This document shows, one piece after another, positions 26,737 through 35,304 of a DNA stretch of 64,000 nt (its first letter is position 1; the number at the start of each line of letters is the position of its first letter). The position numbers were made by a program, and so were the translations under genes. Under the pieces are notes generated by a model. The model ran no database searches. It was not told the origin of the DNA and worked only from the letters and a program-made list of their open reading frames with translations. This DNA is from Pseudomonas fluorescens (GTDB lineage Bacteria; Pseudomonadota; Gammaproteobacteria; Pseudomonadales; Pseudomonadaceae). The DNA is taken from assembly GCF_000802965.1 (NCBI RefSeq), contig NZ_JSAK01000029.1, positions 90,361-154,360 on the forward strand. The letters run 5' to 3'.

Positions 26737-27876
26737 TCAGAAGTCAGGATGACTATAGGTCAACGTCATCCCGATGATGTTGGCGTTGGCATCTTGCAAG
26801 CCATCTTGCTGGCGTTCTTTGTACGTAAAGGATAGGCGCGCTACCCAAAAAGGCGAGAGTTCCCGACTGGCCCAGACACCGTACTGGCGCAGGGTATTCG
26901 GTATTTGCCCCTTACTGTCCTGCCATGAAGCATCGAAACCGGTGCGACTGAGTTCGTCGATGGAATAACTCCAGACACCTCTTACGTCATCCACTTCGTT
27001 GAAGCCACCATCACCGCTGGCGACAGTGCCACGACTGGCGTCGAAGCTCGTCTCGACACGCTCACCGGTATATTGCAGCGTAACGCCGCCTTGACCCGTA
27101 GGACCGTCGCCCGTGCCAGACACTTTATTGACACCGGCATACAGCGACCCCTTGAACCGCTCGGAGAACTGGTAGTTCACCCCGACGGTGGGGGTATAGC
27201 TGTCGGAGGACTCCACCACCGCGTCCGACTCCGGCTCATAGTGCCTCACGCCAAATCGCGTGAACAACTCGGTACGCTCGCTCCACGCATAGCTCCAGGT
27301 GAAGCGCGTCGCCAGTTCGTCGTAGCTGGTCAGCGTGTCGATATCGTAATTGACGCTTGCGTATTCGGTGTCGTTAGCCAGGGTGCTTCGCTCAGTGAGC
27401 GCAGTCTTCCAGTTACCGGCCAGCGAATAGAGTTTTTGCGTGCCATCGGGGGCAACGACACCGGTATCCAGAACCGTGGTGGAGAGCGTAGAGGTCTCGA
27501 CGTATTTCGCTGCGAGCCCAAAGGCACCCTTTTCGGTTTCGCGCTGCCAACCCAACAGCACTCTGGGGTCTTCACGATCCAGAACAATATCAGGATCGGA
27601 CGAGCGCTCCACATTGACGCCGAGGCCAAACCGAAACTCGTCCACGCCGGAAGTACCCAGGAGAGTGACATCGGGGGCGATGATGGTTCGAGTCACAGCT
27701 TTCTGATTGCCCGGATTGAGCAATGGGTTGGTGTCGTGCTCGACAGTCATGGGCAGCGCGACGGCTGATTGCCAGGTGGCCGCGTAGGCCACACCCGAAT
27801 GCGGCAAAGTCAGGATCGCAGTGGCGATCCCGACTCTATGCAGCAATGGCAAGTGGATTACGTTGCGCAAGATCAA
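26737..27876 (-). CDS. Outer-membrane beta-barrel protein of EPS export locus
   Basis: 379 residues with a signal peptide ending AYA (about residue 32). An all-beta sequence of alternating aromatic and polar strands ends in an aromatic residue (TLTYSHPDF), as outer-membrane barrels do. It looks like the OMP_b-brl_2/TIGR03016-type barrels that accompany EPS export genes in PEP-CTERM-type loci. It overlaps the Wza-like gene by 4 bases (ATGA). It may supply the outer-membrane pore that the short Wza-like partner lacks. Confidence 0.85.
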   Translation of the reverse strand: MILRNVIHLPLLHRVGIATAILTLPHSGVAYAATWQSAVALPMTVEHDTNPLLNPGNQKAVTRTIIAPDVTLLGTSGVDEFRFGLGVNVERSSDPDIVLDREDPRVLLGWQRETEKGAFGLAAKYVETSTLSTTVLDTGVVAPDGTQKLYSLAGNWKTALTERSTLANDTEYASVNYDIDTLTSYDELATRFTWSYAWSERTELFTRFGVRHYEPESDAVVESSDSYTPTVGVNYQFSERFKGSLYAGVNKVSGTGDGPTGQGGVTLQYTGERVETSFDASRGTVASGDGGFNEVDDVRGVWSYSIDELSRTGFDASWQDSKGQIPNTLRQYGVWASRELSPFWVARLSFTYKERQQDGLQDANANIIGMTLTYSHPDF

Positions 27877-28430
27877 GGTACGACCAACGTATCGCCGGCT
27901 TTGAGTACGTAGTTGGTGGACATGTCGTCCCCAGAAATCAAGTCGTTGTAGCGAACCCGCAATACCTCTTGTTTCGCCCCATTACGACGCACGACCTTGA
28001 TACCTTTTGTGTCCGCAAATTTGTCCAGTCCACCCGCCATACTCACGACTTGAAGTACGTCAGTTTGACCTGACAATTGCACACTACCAGGCTTGAGTAC
28101 CTTGCCCTGCACATAGACGCGATTGCCTTCAGTGCCAGTGACTACAACGCTGACATTCGGATCCGGAATGAATTTTTCAAGCTTGGAAGCGACTTTCTTT
28201 TCGACAGCACTTGCATCTAGTCCTGCGACATCAACTTTACCTGCCAGAGGGAAGGTGATGGTGCCGTCGGGAAGTACGCGCACGTCCTGTTTCAGCTTGT
28301 CTTCACCCCAAACTGAAACAGAAAGGGCATCACCCGGGTTAAGCCGGTAAGCCGGGTCTGATTCATCGGCATTGGAAATACTGGGCAGAACAGCCAGCGC
28401 GCAGAGCGCAGGTAACAAGAAACGCTTCAT
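27873..28430 (-). CDS. Short Wza-like polysaccharide export protein
   Basis: 185 residues with a Sec signal (ending ISNA), then a Poly_export domain (YRLNPGDALSVSVWGEDKL, VRVLPDGTITFPLAGKVDVA) and one SLBB domain (VYVQGKVLKPGSVQLSG). It has no lipobox cysteine and lacks the C-terminal helix that forms the pore in E. coli Wza (about 380 residues). It is therefore probably periplasmic and works with the barrel protein. The start has GGAGGG. It is the first gene of the four-gene export operon; its promoter must be in 28431-28714. Confidence 0.9.
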   Translation of the reverse strand: MKRFLLPALCALAVLPSISNADESDPAYRLNPGDALSVSVWGEDKLKQDVRVLPDGTITFPLAGKVDVAGLDASAVEKKVASKLEKFIPDPNVSVVVTGTEGNRVYVQGKVLKPGSVQLSGQTDVLQVVSMAGGLDKFADTKGIKVVRRNGAKQEVLRVRYNDLISGDDMSTNYVLKAGDTLVVP

Positions 28431-28714
28431 TGGGATCCCTCCGCTTAAATAGCCTTACTACGAGTTTCACACAAAAACCGGGCCATTTCACTCTCTCCCA
28501 ATTCACGTCAAAGATCGATCGAACGCCAATCGTCTCCGGCTTATCTGGCGACTGCGCTTAGTCACCTGACACCGCGCTACCCGAACAAAAATTCAGATAA
28601 CGAAATAATGTTATTCAACAGAAACTTGCAATCAACAAACTAATGACGGATTCAAAACGTCAAATTACTCACACCAAACACTTAGACTTCCATTCAACTA
28701 ACCGATCGCCCCGA

Positions 28715-29197
28715 TTACACTTTCCGCCGATTGGCAACGACGATAAATCCAAACAGTGCAGAAGAAAATAACCAGGCTGCCGCGGGAAGCGGTACCGCAT
28801 TCGATGGACTGGCAAACGAATCAGCGGTGGCAGTTGGATCGATAGCTTGCACATCTTTCAACTGTTCGCTGGAAGCCGCCGCCATTAAACCGTCACACGC
28901 AGAAGAATTGACGGCATTGCCTTTCCCCGATTCCGAGCGATAGATGACGCTGCTGAACTGCGCAAGTTGAGCGCTGTTGCTGACCAACGAAGGCACCCCC
29001 AGGCTGCTTTCAAAAGTAGAAAGCTCGCCAGTTGCCGGCCCCTCCAGATCCAGGCCGGTTTCGGTCACCAGATCTGCACAGGCGATGTTCATATTATTAA
29101 ATTCATTGGTGAAACTGGTCGCTTGCGCACTAAAGACCGCTGCACCATTGAGAAGCGTCGAAAACAATACGAATTTAATAAAAAGTGTCGGACGCAT
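28715..29197 (-). CDS. VPLPA-CTERM sorting-signal protein
   Basis: A 160-residue secreted protein. The signal peptide ends at about AQA. A Ser/Ala-rich mature part with two cysteines follows, then the C-terminal sorting signal: VPLPAAAWLF, a hydrophobic helix (SSALFGFIVV) and the basic end ANRRKV. VPLPA-CTERM is a PEP-CTERM variant cut by exosortase-type enzymes. GGAGG lies 8 bases before the ATG at 29197. It precedes the EPS export operon on the same strand, separated by 284 bases. No exosortase gene was found in the window. I do not recognise its middle part. Confidence 0.85.
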   Translation of the reverse strand: MRPTLFIKFVLFSTLLNGAAVFSAQATSFTNEFNNMNIACADLVTETGLDLEGPATGELSTFESSLGVPSLVSNSAQLAQFSSVIYRSESGKGNAVNSSACDGLMAAASSEQLKDVQAIDPTATADSFASPSNAVPLPAAAWLFSSALFGFIVVANRRKV

Positions 29198-29653
29198 TTC
29201 ATCGCCTCCCTGCATACAGGGTAATTATTTCGGGGAATGGAGGAATATCTATCGGGTTAAATTCAGCGTATAAGCACATAGCCATTACGTCAATAGCTCG
29301 TCACCATAATTGATAAAAATAAAAAAACCGACCAGATGACGTCAAAATATCGGCACAGCACGCTGATCTTGGATCCGCTCTTCCCAACAGTGAAACAGCA
29401 TCAGGATTGAGCGTTATCCCATTAGAAGGCATGGGTTTATTGTGATCTCAATGGGTTTTCTGCCCTCCACAACGAGCTGGTTTATAGCGCGTATTTGATG
29501 AGTGAAATTTGACTGACGGTTTTCCAGCGCCTAAATCTATTTGCCAATCAAAAGCGATTTCATTCATAAAAATGACGCTTGCCCTGTTTGCCGTTGAAAA
29601 GCCGCGCTCTGCTAAGGTTTTCCTATCTGTTTCACTGCCAAGGGGTGCTATCT
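29198..29653. other. AT-rich intergenic region, no gene seen
   Basis: There are 456 bases between the VPLPA-CTERM gene and the peroxidase remnant. It is AT-rich near 29290-29340 (TTGATAAAAATAAAAAAACC) and should hold the promoter for the VPLPA-CTERM gene on the minus strand. No coding signal or clear hairpin was found. Confidence 0.5.
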
Positions 29654-29860
29654 ATGACCACGTCTACGCCAATCGGTAACGCCTCCCCTGAACCGCAATC
29701 CATCTGTAACGCCATCACCAGCAGCGCCATTTTTATCGTTGCAACTTTGATGCCCGGAAGTGAGCCTGCCAGAAAAGCGCGGGCGTGGTGTGCTGACGTC
29801 GCCGCTCTCACGCGGACCCATGACGTGAATCGCCCTCTCCATCGTGACGCAGCAACCTAG
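29654..29860 (+). pseudogene. Remnant of a DyP-type peroxidase (N-terminal fragment)
   Basis: An intact ribosome site (AAGGGG) and ATG lead into 68 residues. The first 50 or so read like the N-terminus of DyP-type peroxidases (PEPQSICNAITSSAIFIVAT, then LMPGSEPARKARAWCADV). After THDVNR the similarity stops and the frame ends at 29860; a full enzyme would be about 300 residues. The haem-binding GxxDG region and proximal histidine are absent. The following 100 bases contain only a short hydrophobic peptide in another frame (GLAVAVAYFAYIVFL) that may be unrelated debris. Confidence 0.55.
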
Positions 29861-29972
29861 CGAAGCCTTGCCTGCGTACCACAGCGCGGCAAAGGCGTTG
29901 TAGGCGTTTGGTCTCGCCGTGGCAGTGGCTTACTTTGCCTATATCGTTTTTTTAACTGAATGGCGATCGGCA

Positions 29973-31094
29973 TCAGCCCCGACTCTCTTGCAGCAGATGG
30001 TCGACCACTTGCTGGATCCGTCGGTGCGGGTCCGTTTCTGAAGGCCTTGTCTGCTCATAACACGCTCGCTGACGGCTGGCACTGTTGCCAGCCAACAGCA
30101 GCGCCTGAGCCTGATCAAAAACCCAGGCCGCGCCCATCCGCTCTGCGGTGCTCGCGAATCTCGACCGAGCCTGTGCCAGCCATTGACCAGCGTCGATCAC
30201 TTCGCCTTGACCATCGGTCATAAAACGTCCCGCCAGGCCGTAGCGTTTGGCCTGCCAATGGTTTTCCTTGAGCAACCAGCGGGCTGTCGTGTCATTGCTG
30301 GCGCCGGGGTTGGCGCTTGAAATGGCGAATGCCACCATCACCCTGAACAAGGTCGCCAGCAGTACCGCGTCGCCCACGCGCGGGCAGGCGTCAGTGATGC
30401 GCAGTTCCAGAGTCGGGTAACGCGTTGCAGGACGAATACCCCACCAACCATTGCCGCCACTTTCAATCGCCCCCATGCGCCGTAGCAGCGCCAGATACTG
30501 CTGATACTCGCACTCATCCTTAAAGTATTCGGGGACTCCCATCCGCGGCCAGCCATCGCAGACAACCTGTCGATAACTCATGAACCCGCTGTCGGCGCCC
30601 TGCCAGTAAGGAGAGGAACAACTGAGCAGGAGTAACAGCGGCAACCAGGGCACCACTTCATTCATGACCGCGACACGATCGATGCCTTCAGGAATCTCGA
30701 CGTGCACATGCAGCCCACAGAGAACACTGCGCTGCGCCACCGATTGATACTCTTGAAATAGCTGATCAAAGTGCGGCCCCCGTGTCGCACGTTGATCACG
30801 CCAGCGAGCCAGCGGATGCGTACCCGCGCAGAGCAGGCCCAATCCGTGCCGCGCCAGCGCTTGGTTCAACCGCGAACGCACGTCGCGAAGAAAGTCCGAC
30901 GCCTGCTCTGCCGTCACGAATATCGGTGACGCCACTTCGACTTGTCCCTTGAACATTTCATAGGCGAACCCCGGCCCGACCGCCTCGTGACACTCCTCCA
31001 ACAGATCAACGCTCGGTTCAGCGATCATCTGCCGGGTTGTCAGGTCCGTGAGGAAATACTCTTCCTCAATGCCGAATCGGGGAGTCGATTCCAT
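29973..31094 (-). CDS. ybdK: YbdK-family carboxylate-amine ligase (GCS2 family)
   Basis: A 373-residue member of the glutamate-cysteine ligase family 2. The N-terminus TPRFGIEEEYFLTD carries the metal/ATP-binding glutamates. CGLHVHVEIP and YPTLELRITDACPRVGDAV are further family blocks. E. coli YbdK has weak gamma-glutamyl-cysteine ligase activity; the true substrate in pseudomonads is not established. AGGAG lies 7 bases before the ATG. It is 13 bases downstream of a methyltransferase gene on the same strand, so the two are probably co-transcribed. Confidence 0.9.
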   Translation of the reverse strand: MESTPRFGIEEEYFLTDLTTRQMIAEPSVDLLEECHEAVGPGFAYEMFKGQVEVASPIFVTAEQASDFLRDVRSRLNQALARHGLGLLCAGTHPLARWRDQRATRGPHFDQLFQEYQSVAQRSVLCGLHVHVEIPEGIDRVAVMNEVVPWLPLLLLLSCSSPYWQGADSGFMSYRQVVCDGWPRMGVPEYFKDECEYQQYLALLRRMGAIESGGNGWWGIRPATRYPTLELRITDACPRVGDAVLLATLFRVMVAFAISSANPGASNDTTARWLLKENHWQAKRYGLAGRFMTDGQGEVIDAGQWLAQARSRFASTAERMGAAWVFDQAQALLLAGNSASRQRACYEQTRPSETDPHRRIQQVVDHLLQESRG

Positions 31095-31107
31095 CGCGAC
31101 ACTCCTG

Positions 31108-32052
31108 TCATGGCCTGCGGGTCACGGTAAGTGCCACGACCGCTATGCGTTCCGCCTGTTCGTAACCGGGCTTGAGCAGTTCCTCGCCAAACACATCGGG
31201 ATCGAGCTCACGGTAAGTCCAGGTAAAGGCATCGCTGGCCAGCATGGGCCGGACGGATTCGAGAAACGGGTCGTCGCCGGCCACCATCGCAACGCCCGTG
31301 TACAACACCAGACTTCCGTTCTGTTGCAAACGCGGTAACGCTTCACGAACGATTCGCAGCGACAAGGCTTCACCCAGCGCCCCTCCTCCATCGCGATAGG
31401 CACGGTGCTGGCTGTCATTCATATAAGGAGGGTTGGCTATGATCAGGTCGAACAGGCCGTCGACGCTGCCCAGCAAATCGCTGTGGTAAACGTTAAGATT
31501 GTTGACCCCGGCCAGCTCGGCATTGACCGCCGTCAATCGCAGGGCTCGCGGGTTGATATCCACTGCCAGCACTTGCGCGTCATGTCGGGCGCGGGCGACG
31601 ATCAGCGCCCCGACGCCAGCACCGCAGCCAATGTCCAGCACTCGCCGCAACGGCTCGAAGTGCTGCTGCAAATGAGCTTCGATCAGTAATGCAAAGCGGT
31701 AGCTGTCAGGCCCGAAAAATACCGAGTCGGTTTGCGTGGTCGGATACGCCGAGTGCGCGAACAACAAACCATCGAGGCTCGACCAGCGCACCGTGCTGCG
31801 CCACAGCGAGCCATGCCTCTCGACGATACCCGCCTGCTCCAGCGTTGCAAGCTCCTCCCGTGGGAAAAGCGTGTGGTCGAACGGCAGCGACCAACCGAAG
31901 ACATCGCGCAGATCCTTGGCCAAGGACCCAGCAGCGCGCTTATAGATTCTCTCGTGCGTCAAAGGCGTCGGAGTGACGAAACGATAATCCTCGGCAATCA
32001 AACGCTTGCCCAATTCCAGCAAGGCACGATCGGCGAACTGTTGTTCTGACAT
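31108..32052 (-). CDS. Class I SAM-dependent methyltransferase (PrmC/HemK-like, NPPY motif)
   Basis: 314 residues. An N-terminal helical domain is followed by a Rossmann methyltransferase with VLDIGCGAGVGAL (SAM site) and IIANPPYMND (NPPY, typical of enzymes methylating an amide or amino nitrogen). It resembles RlmG/PrmC-like proteins, but its N-terminal region is different from PrmC. GAGGAG before the ATG at 32052 supports this start over a longer frame. It is likely co-transcribed with ybdK. The substrate is unknown. Confidence 0.87.
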   Translation of the reverse strand: MSEQQFADRALLELGKRLIAEDYRFVTPTPLTHERIYKRAAGSLAKDLRDVFGWSLPFDHTLFPREELATLEQAGIVERHGSLWRSTVRWSSLDGLLFAHSAYPTTQTDSVFFGPDSYRFALLIEAHLQQHFEPLRRVLDIGCGAGVGALIVARARHDAQVLAVDINPRALRLTAVNAELAGVNNLNVYHSDLLGSVDGLFDLIIANPPYMNDSQHRAYRDGGGALGEALSLRIVREALPRLQQNGSLVLYTGVAMVAGDDPFLESVRPMLASDAFTWTYRELDPDVFGEELLKPGYEQAERIAVVALTVTRRP

Positions 32053-32218
32053 TGGGCGCTCCTCACTCAAATGGCTTGTCCATCCACAGATGAGTAAAGC
32101 GCTCGCGGAAAATTCCATTTAGATGTGAAAGCCATGAGGACGACTCTTGCAACGCATCGCTGGAACTCGACCGAGTGCGCGGCGTCACTCACTATAGAAA
32201 GCGGTGGAAGCGACGTTG

Positions 32219-32461
32219 ATGGATTATTTGAACTGGCTGCAATGGCCCGCCATGCTCGTGACCGTTCTGGCCGCCTGGCTAATCGGTTCGTGCCGCCCGC
32301 AAAGTCGGGTGAGTGGCTTCATTTGTTTTATCGTCAGCAATATTCTGTGGGTGCTGTGGGGCTTTCACAGTCAGGCGTACGCGCTGATCGTTTTGCAATT
32401 CTGTCTGTTTGCGATGAACCTGCGCGGGTTTCGCAAGAATGCTGACTTAAGAAAATCTTGA
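32219..32461 (+). CDS. Small membrane protein, about three helices
   Basis: 80 residues with three hydrophobic segments (WPAMLVTVLAAWLIG, GFICFIVSNILWVLWGF, ALIVLQFCLFAMNL) and a basic end. I do not recognise a named family; the size and helix pattern recall small transporter-like half-repeats of the YgjV/SemiSWEET kind. The ATG at 32219 has GTGGAAG at 8 bases; a GTG five codons earlier is less likely. It is divergent from the methyltransferase gene. Function unknown. Confidence 0.7.
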   Translation: MDYLNWLQWPAMLVTVLAAWLIGSCRPQSRVSGFICFIVSNILWVLWGFHSQAYALIVLQFCLFAMNLRGFRKNADLRKS

Positions 32462-32474
32462 GACAAATGCAAAC

Positions 32475-32570
32475 TTGTGGCGAGGGAGCTTGCTCCCGCT
32501 GGACTGCGAGGCAGGTCTCTGTTTTTGGGGGTCGCTTCGCAACCCAGCAGGAGCAAGCTCCCTCGCCACA
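32475..32570. repeat. REPIN upstream of the glycine-rich secreted protein gene
   Basis: TTGTGGCGAGGGAGCTTGCT is followed by a core with GGGGGTCGCTTCGCAACCC and the inverted arm AGGAGCAAGCTCCCTCGCC. It starts 14 bases after the small membrane-protein gene and could act as its transcript end. It belongs to the same family as the element at 1. Confidence 0.87.
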
Positions 32571-32648
32571 GCCACTCGTCCGCTGCGTCGCACCTTCGTC
32601 TTCCTTGACTCTTCCAATGTCGTACATCCACTCGCTAGGAAGACTCAA

Positions 32649-32954
32649 ATGATCAACAAAAAAATTGTAGCGCTGGCGTTCGCTGGCCTTCTGTCCACCG
32701 GTTCGCTTTACGCTTTGGCCGCAGAGAAAACCACGGAAGGATCCGCCCTTCCACCGGGTACTGCGCAACCTCAAGGCAATGAATCGAACAGCGTCGGCAC
32801 CGGAACTGATGGCGGTACTTCGACCAAAGGGATTGATGGTAAAACCGGCTCCATGTCGAACGGGGCCGACGCAGGCACCACAGACAATGGTCCTTCCCCC
32901 GCAGGCGGCTCGAAAGGGGGCGGTGAAGGTAAAGGCGGCGGCTCCGGCAGCTGA
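32649..32954 (+). CDS. Small secreted glycine/serine/threonine-rich protein
   Basis: 101 residues with a signal peptide (MINKKIVALAFAGLLSTGSL, ending ALA about residue 24). The low-complexity mature chain is rich in Gly, Thr, Ser and Asp and ends GGSKGGGEGKGGGSGS. The ribosome site is AGGAAG. It looks intrinsically disordered and extracytoplasmic. It is flanked by two REPINs in the same orientation, within a 600-base block. I do not recognise a family; similar short proteins are annotated as hypothetical in pseudomonads. Confidence 0.75.
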   Translation: MINKKIVALAFAGLLSTGSLYALAAEKTTEGSALPPGTAQPQGNESNSVGTGTDGGTSTKGIDGKTGSMSNGADAGTTDNGPSPAGGSKGGGEGKGGGSGS

Positions 32955-32981
32955 AAGAAAATCACCGCACAATCGTAAATC

Positions 32982-33079
32982 TGTGGCGAGGGAGCTTGCT
33001 CCCGCTGGACTGCGAAGCAGGCCCCTTCTTTTTTGGGGGTCGCTTCGCGGACCTGCGGGAGCAAGCTCCCTCGCCACAA
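32982..33079. repeat. REPIN downstream of the glycine-rich secreted protein gene
   Basis: CTGTGGCGAGGGAGCTTGCT is followed by a core with TTTTTTGGGGGTCGCTTCGC and the inverted arm ending CTCCCTCGCCACAA. It lies between convergent genes (32649 plus, 33093 minus) and could terminate transcription from both sides. Confidence 0.88.
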
Positions 33080-33092
33080 GTACGGCGTGCGT

Positions 33093-33341
33093 TCAGTGAT
33101 AATCCGCCCCCGCCACTGCACGCAGGTAAGCCTGATCCGCCTCCACACGCAGGTCCCTCCACTCCTGCCAATCCACGATACCTAGACGATCCATCTCATC
33201 GGCCAATCGAAGCAGCTCATCGTGATAGGCATCCGGACAGTCCATGCGCAGCGAACAGTTCTCGAGTGCGCAATGCCACGAATCCAGGGCACGTAGTCTG
33301 CGTTCTTGAGCGGCTGTCAGCAGGTTCTTGAAAGCGTTCAT
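33093..33341 (-). CDS. Hypothetical acidic, helix-rich small protein
   Basis: 82 residues, mostly predicted helical and acidic (HDELLRLADEMDRLG, VDWQEWRDLRVEADQAYL) with two cysteines. There is no signal peptide or membrane segment. The ribosome site is weak. It follows a REPIN at its 3' end. I do not recognise the family. The even codon use and length suggest a real gene rather than noise. Confidence 0.6.
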   Translation of the reverse strand: MNAFKNLLTAAQERRLRALDSWHCALENCSLRMDCPDAYHDELLRLADEMDRLGIVDWQEWRDLRVEADQAYLRAVAGADYH

Positions 33342-33438
33342 GGCGGCATGAATCCGTGAGTATTTCTGAGTGGATCAGGCGATTCGGGCTCAGGTTCATG
33401 AGGGCCGACCAGAGGCACGAATTCGCAATGGACCGTCG

Positions 33439-34368
33439 CTAACCCAGTGCTGTATCGAGAAACATCATCACCCCAAAACCCAGCATCAGTCCCAGCGTTG
33501 CCGGCGTTTCGTGGCCATTGCGATGGGTCTCGGGGATGACTTCATGGGACACCACAAAAATCATCGCACCAGCAGCAAGTCCCAGGGCGACCGGATAACC
33601 CAAAGCGAAGCTGGTGGAAATGCCGAGGCCGACAACAGCCCCTAAGGGCTCCATCAATCCGGACCCTACGGCAATCAACGCAGCGCGCAGGACGGAGATA
33701 CCCGTTACCCGCAGCGCCAGTGCAACAGCGAGTCCTTCGGGAATGTCCTGAATGGCAATCGCGGTTGTCAACGGCAGGCCGACCTTCATATCACCGGTTG
33801 CAAAGCTGACGCCGATCGCCATGCCTTCGGGCAAGTTGTGCAGGGTGATCGCCAGGACGAACAACCAGATTCGATTGATCCGCTGAGCCTCCACACCCTT
33901 ACGCCCAATGCGTTGATGTTCATGGGGAACAAAGCGATCGAGCCCGACCATCAGCGCCACGCCCAGCCCCAACCCCAGCACGACAACGCCGGCGGCCAAC
34001 AGCTTGTTGCTGCAAATTGCCTGTGCCGCCGCGATGCCGGGCAGGATCAGAGAAAACGAACTGGCGGCGAGCATCATGCCGGCTGCGAACCCCAGCATGA
34101 CGTCCTGGGTACGTGCCGAGATGTCGCGCAAGACCAGCGCGACAACGGCGCCGGCCGCCGTCGCTGCGAAGCCCGACAGGCCGCCCAGTAACGCATAGCT
34201 CAGGTTGACCCTGTTGGCTCCGGTAAATGCGCTGTAGCCACTGACCAGCAAAAGCACCGTGACGCCCACGAGGGTTGACCAGAAAAACACACTGAGCCAG
34301 AAGCTGCTTTTTCGAAGGTCGAACCCGGCATGCCAGAGTGCCCTCACGGGCGAAGATTGTTCGGGCAT
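33439..34368 (-). CDS. ZIP-family metal transporter (ZupT-like)
   Basis: A 309-residue inner-membrane protein with about eight helices. It carries the two metal-site signatures of ZIP transporters: LHNLPEGMAIGVSF (helix IV) and IQDIPEGLAVALA (helix V). ZIP proteins import divalent metals such as zinc, manganese or iron. The gene directly follows a manganese catalase gene on the same strand, separated by a hairpin terminator; supply of manganese to that enzyme is an attractive inference but not shown. Confidence 0.9.
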   Translation of the reverse strand: MPEQSSPVRALWHAGFDLRKSSFWLSVFFWSTLVGVTVLLLVSGYSAFTGANRVNLSYALLGGLSGFAATAAGAVVALVLRDISARTQDVMLGFAAGMMLAASSFSLILPGIAAAQAICSNKLLAAGVVVLGLGLGVALMVGLDRFVPHEHQRIGRKGVEAQRINRIWLFVLAITLHNLPEGMAIGVSFATGDMKVGLPLTTAIAIQDIPEGLAVALALRVTGISVLRAALIAVGSGLMEPLGAVVGLGISTSFALGYPVALGLAAGAMIFVVSHEVIPETHRNGHETPATLGLMLGFGVMMFLDTALG

Positions 34369-34379
34369 GACAACACCTG

Positions 34380-34411
34380 CATAGAAAACCGCACGCCGGG
34401 TGGCGTGCGGT
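34380..34411 (-). terminator. Rho-independent terminator after manganese catalase
   Basis: A perfect 10-bp stem (ACCGCACGCC / GGCGTGCGGT, 34388-34411) has a 4-base loop. On the minus strand it is followed by TTTTCTAT. It lies just after the manganese catalase stop and before the ZIP gene start, so the ZIP gene needs readthrough or its own promoter. Confidence 0.75.
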
Positions 34412-34419
34412 GAACCTCA

Positions 34420-35304
34420 TCAGGCCGCATCTTTTCCTTGTGCGCCCGCCCCCAAGTCCGCTCCTGTGACTGGATCGCTTTCGGTGTCCGAAGCGGTGCG
34501 GACCATCATGTTCAGCAGCAACGTTTCTTCCTCCGCACTTAGTTGCACGGTCGCCGTGCCGTCACCGCCATCGACGGCCGGCATGGGGTTTTCCACGTAG
34601 TCCCAATCCTCACCCTCGTTCCATGGCCCGCGTGTACTGCCTTCACCCTGGGACAAGTTGAAGTAGACGTTGGTGAACTCCGGCATGCCGGGGAGTTTGC
34701 CTTGGGGAAAGTTCGGCTGGATCGCGTGCAAGGCTTTCTCGAACGACAGCTGATGCGCGATCTCCCGGGTCATGAGAAATCCCAGGGCCTCTTTGACGCC
34801 GGGATCATCGGTGACATTCATCAGTCGTTCGTAAACGATTTTTGCCCGCGCCTCTGCCGCGATATTGGATCGAAAGTCGGCGGTCGGCTCGCCGATGGTA
34901 TCGACGTAAGCGGCAGACCACGGCACGCCAGCCGAGTTGGTCAGTGGCGCACCGGCGCCGTACAACAGACTGGTGATGTGTGAATCGTTGCCGGCGCCGT
35001 TGATTGCGCGGTACAGCTCACCCTCCTCTTCCACGCCTTCTGCCATTCGGCCCTTGGCGCCTTTGTTCAGCATCACGATGATTGAGCCGACGATCTCGAG
35101 GTGACTGAGCTCCTCGGTCGCGATGTCCATCAGCAGGTCTTTTCTTCCCGGATCATCCTCTGCCAACGCTTGAGTGAAGTACCTGGACGCGGCGGCCAGT
35201 TCACCTTGAGCCCCACCAAACTGCTCAAGTAAAAGGTTAGCCAGACCCGGATTGGGTTGGGCAACACGCACGGTGTATTGAAGTCGTTTGTTATGCAGGA
35301 ACAT
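34420..35304 (-). CDS. Manganese catalase
   Basis: 294 residues of the dimanganese catalase family, which splits hydrogen peroxide without haem. The metal ligands line up with the known set: E35, E65 (ATEELSHLE), H68, E151 (AAEARAK) and H184 (REIAHQLSFEK). The ribosome site is GAGGAG. It belongs to a run of stress-type genes. In other pseudomonads such genes (KatN-like) are often under RpoS-type control; no promoter was identified here. Confidence 0.94.
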   Translation of the reverse strand: MFLHNKRLQYTVRVAQPNPGLANLLLEQFGGAQGELAAASRYFTQALAEDDPGRKDLLMDIATEELSHLEIVGSIIVMLNKGAKGRMAEGVEEEGELYRAINGAGNDSHITSLLYGAGAPLTNSAGVPWSAAYVDTIGEPTADFRSNIAAEARAKIVYERLMNVTDDPGVKEALGFLMTREIAHQLSFEKALHAIQPNFPQGKLPGMPEFTNVYFNLSQGEGSTRGPWNEGEDWDYVENPMPAVDGGDGTATVQLSAEEETLLLNMMVRTASDTESDPVTGADLGAGAQGKDAA

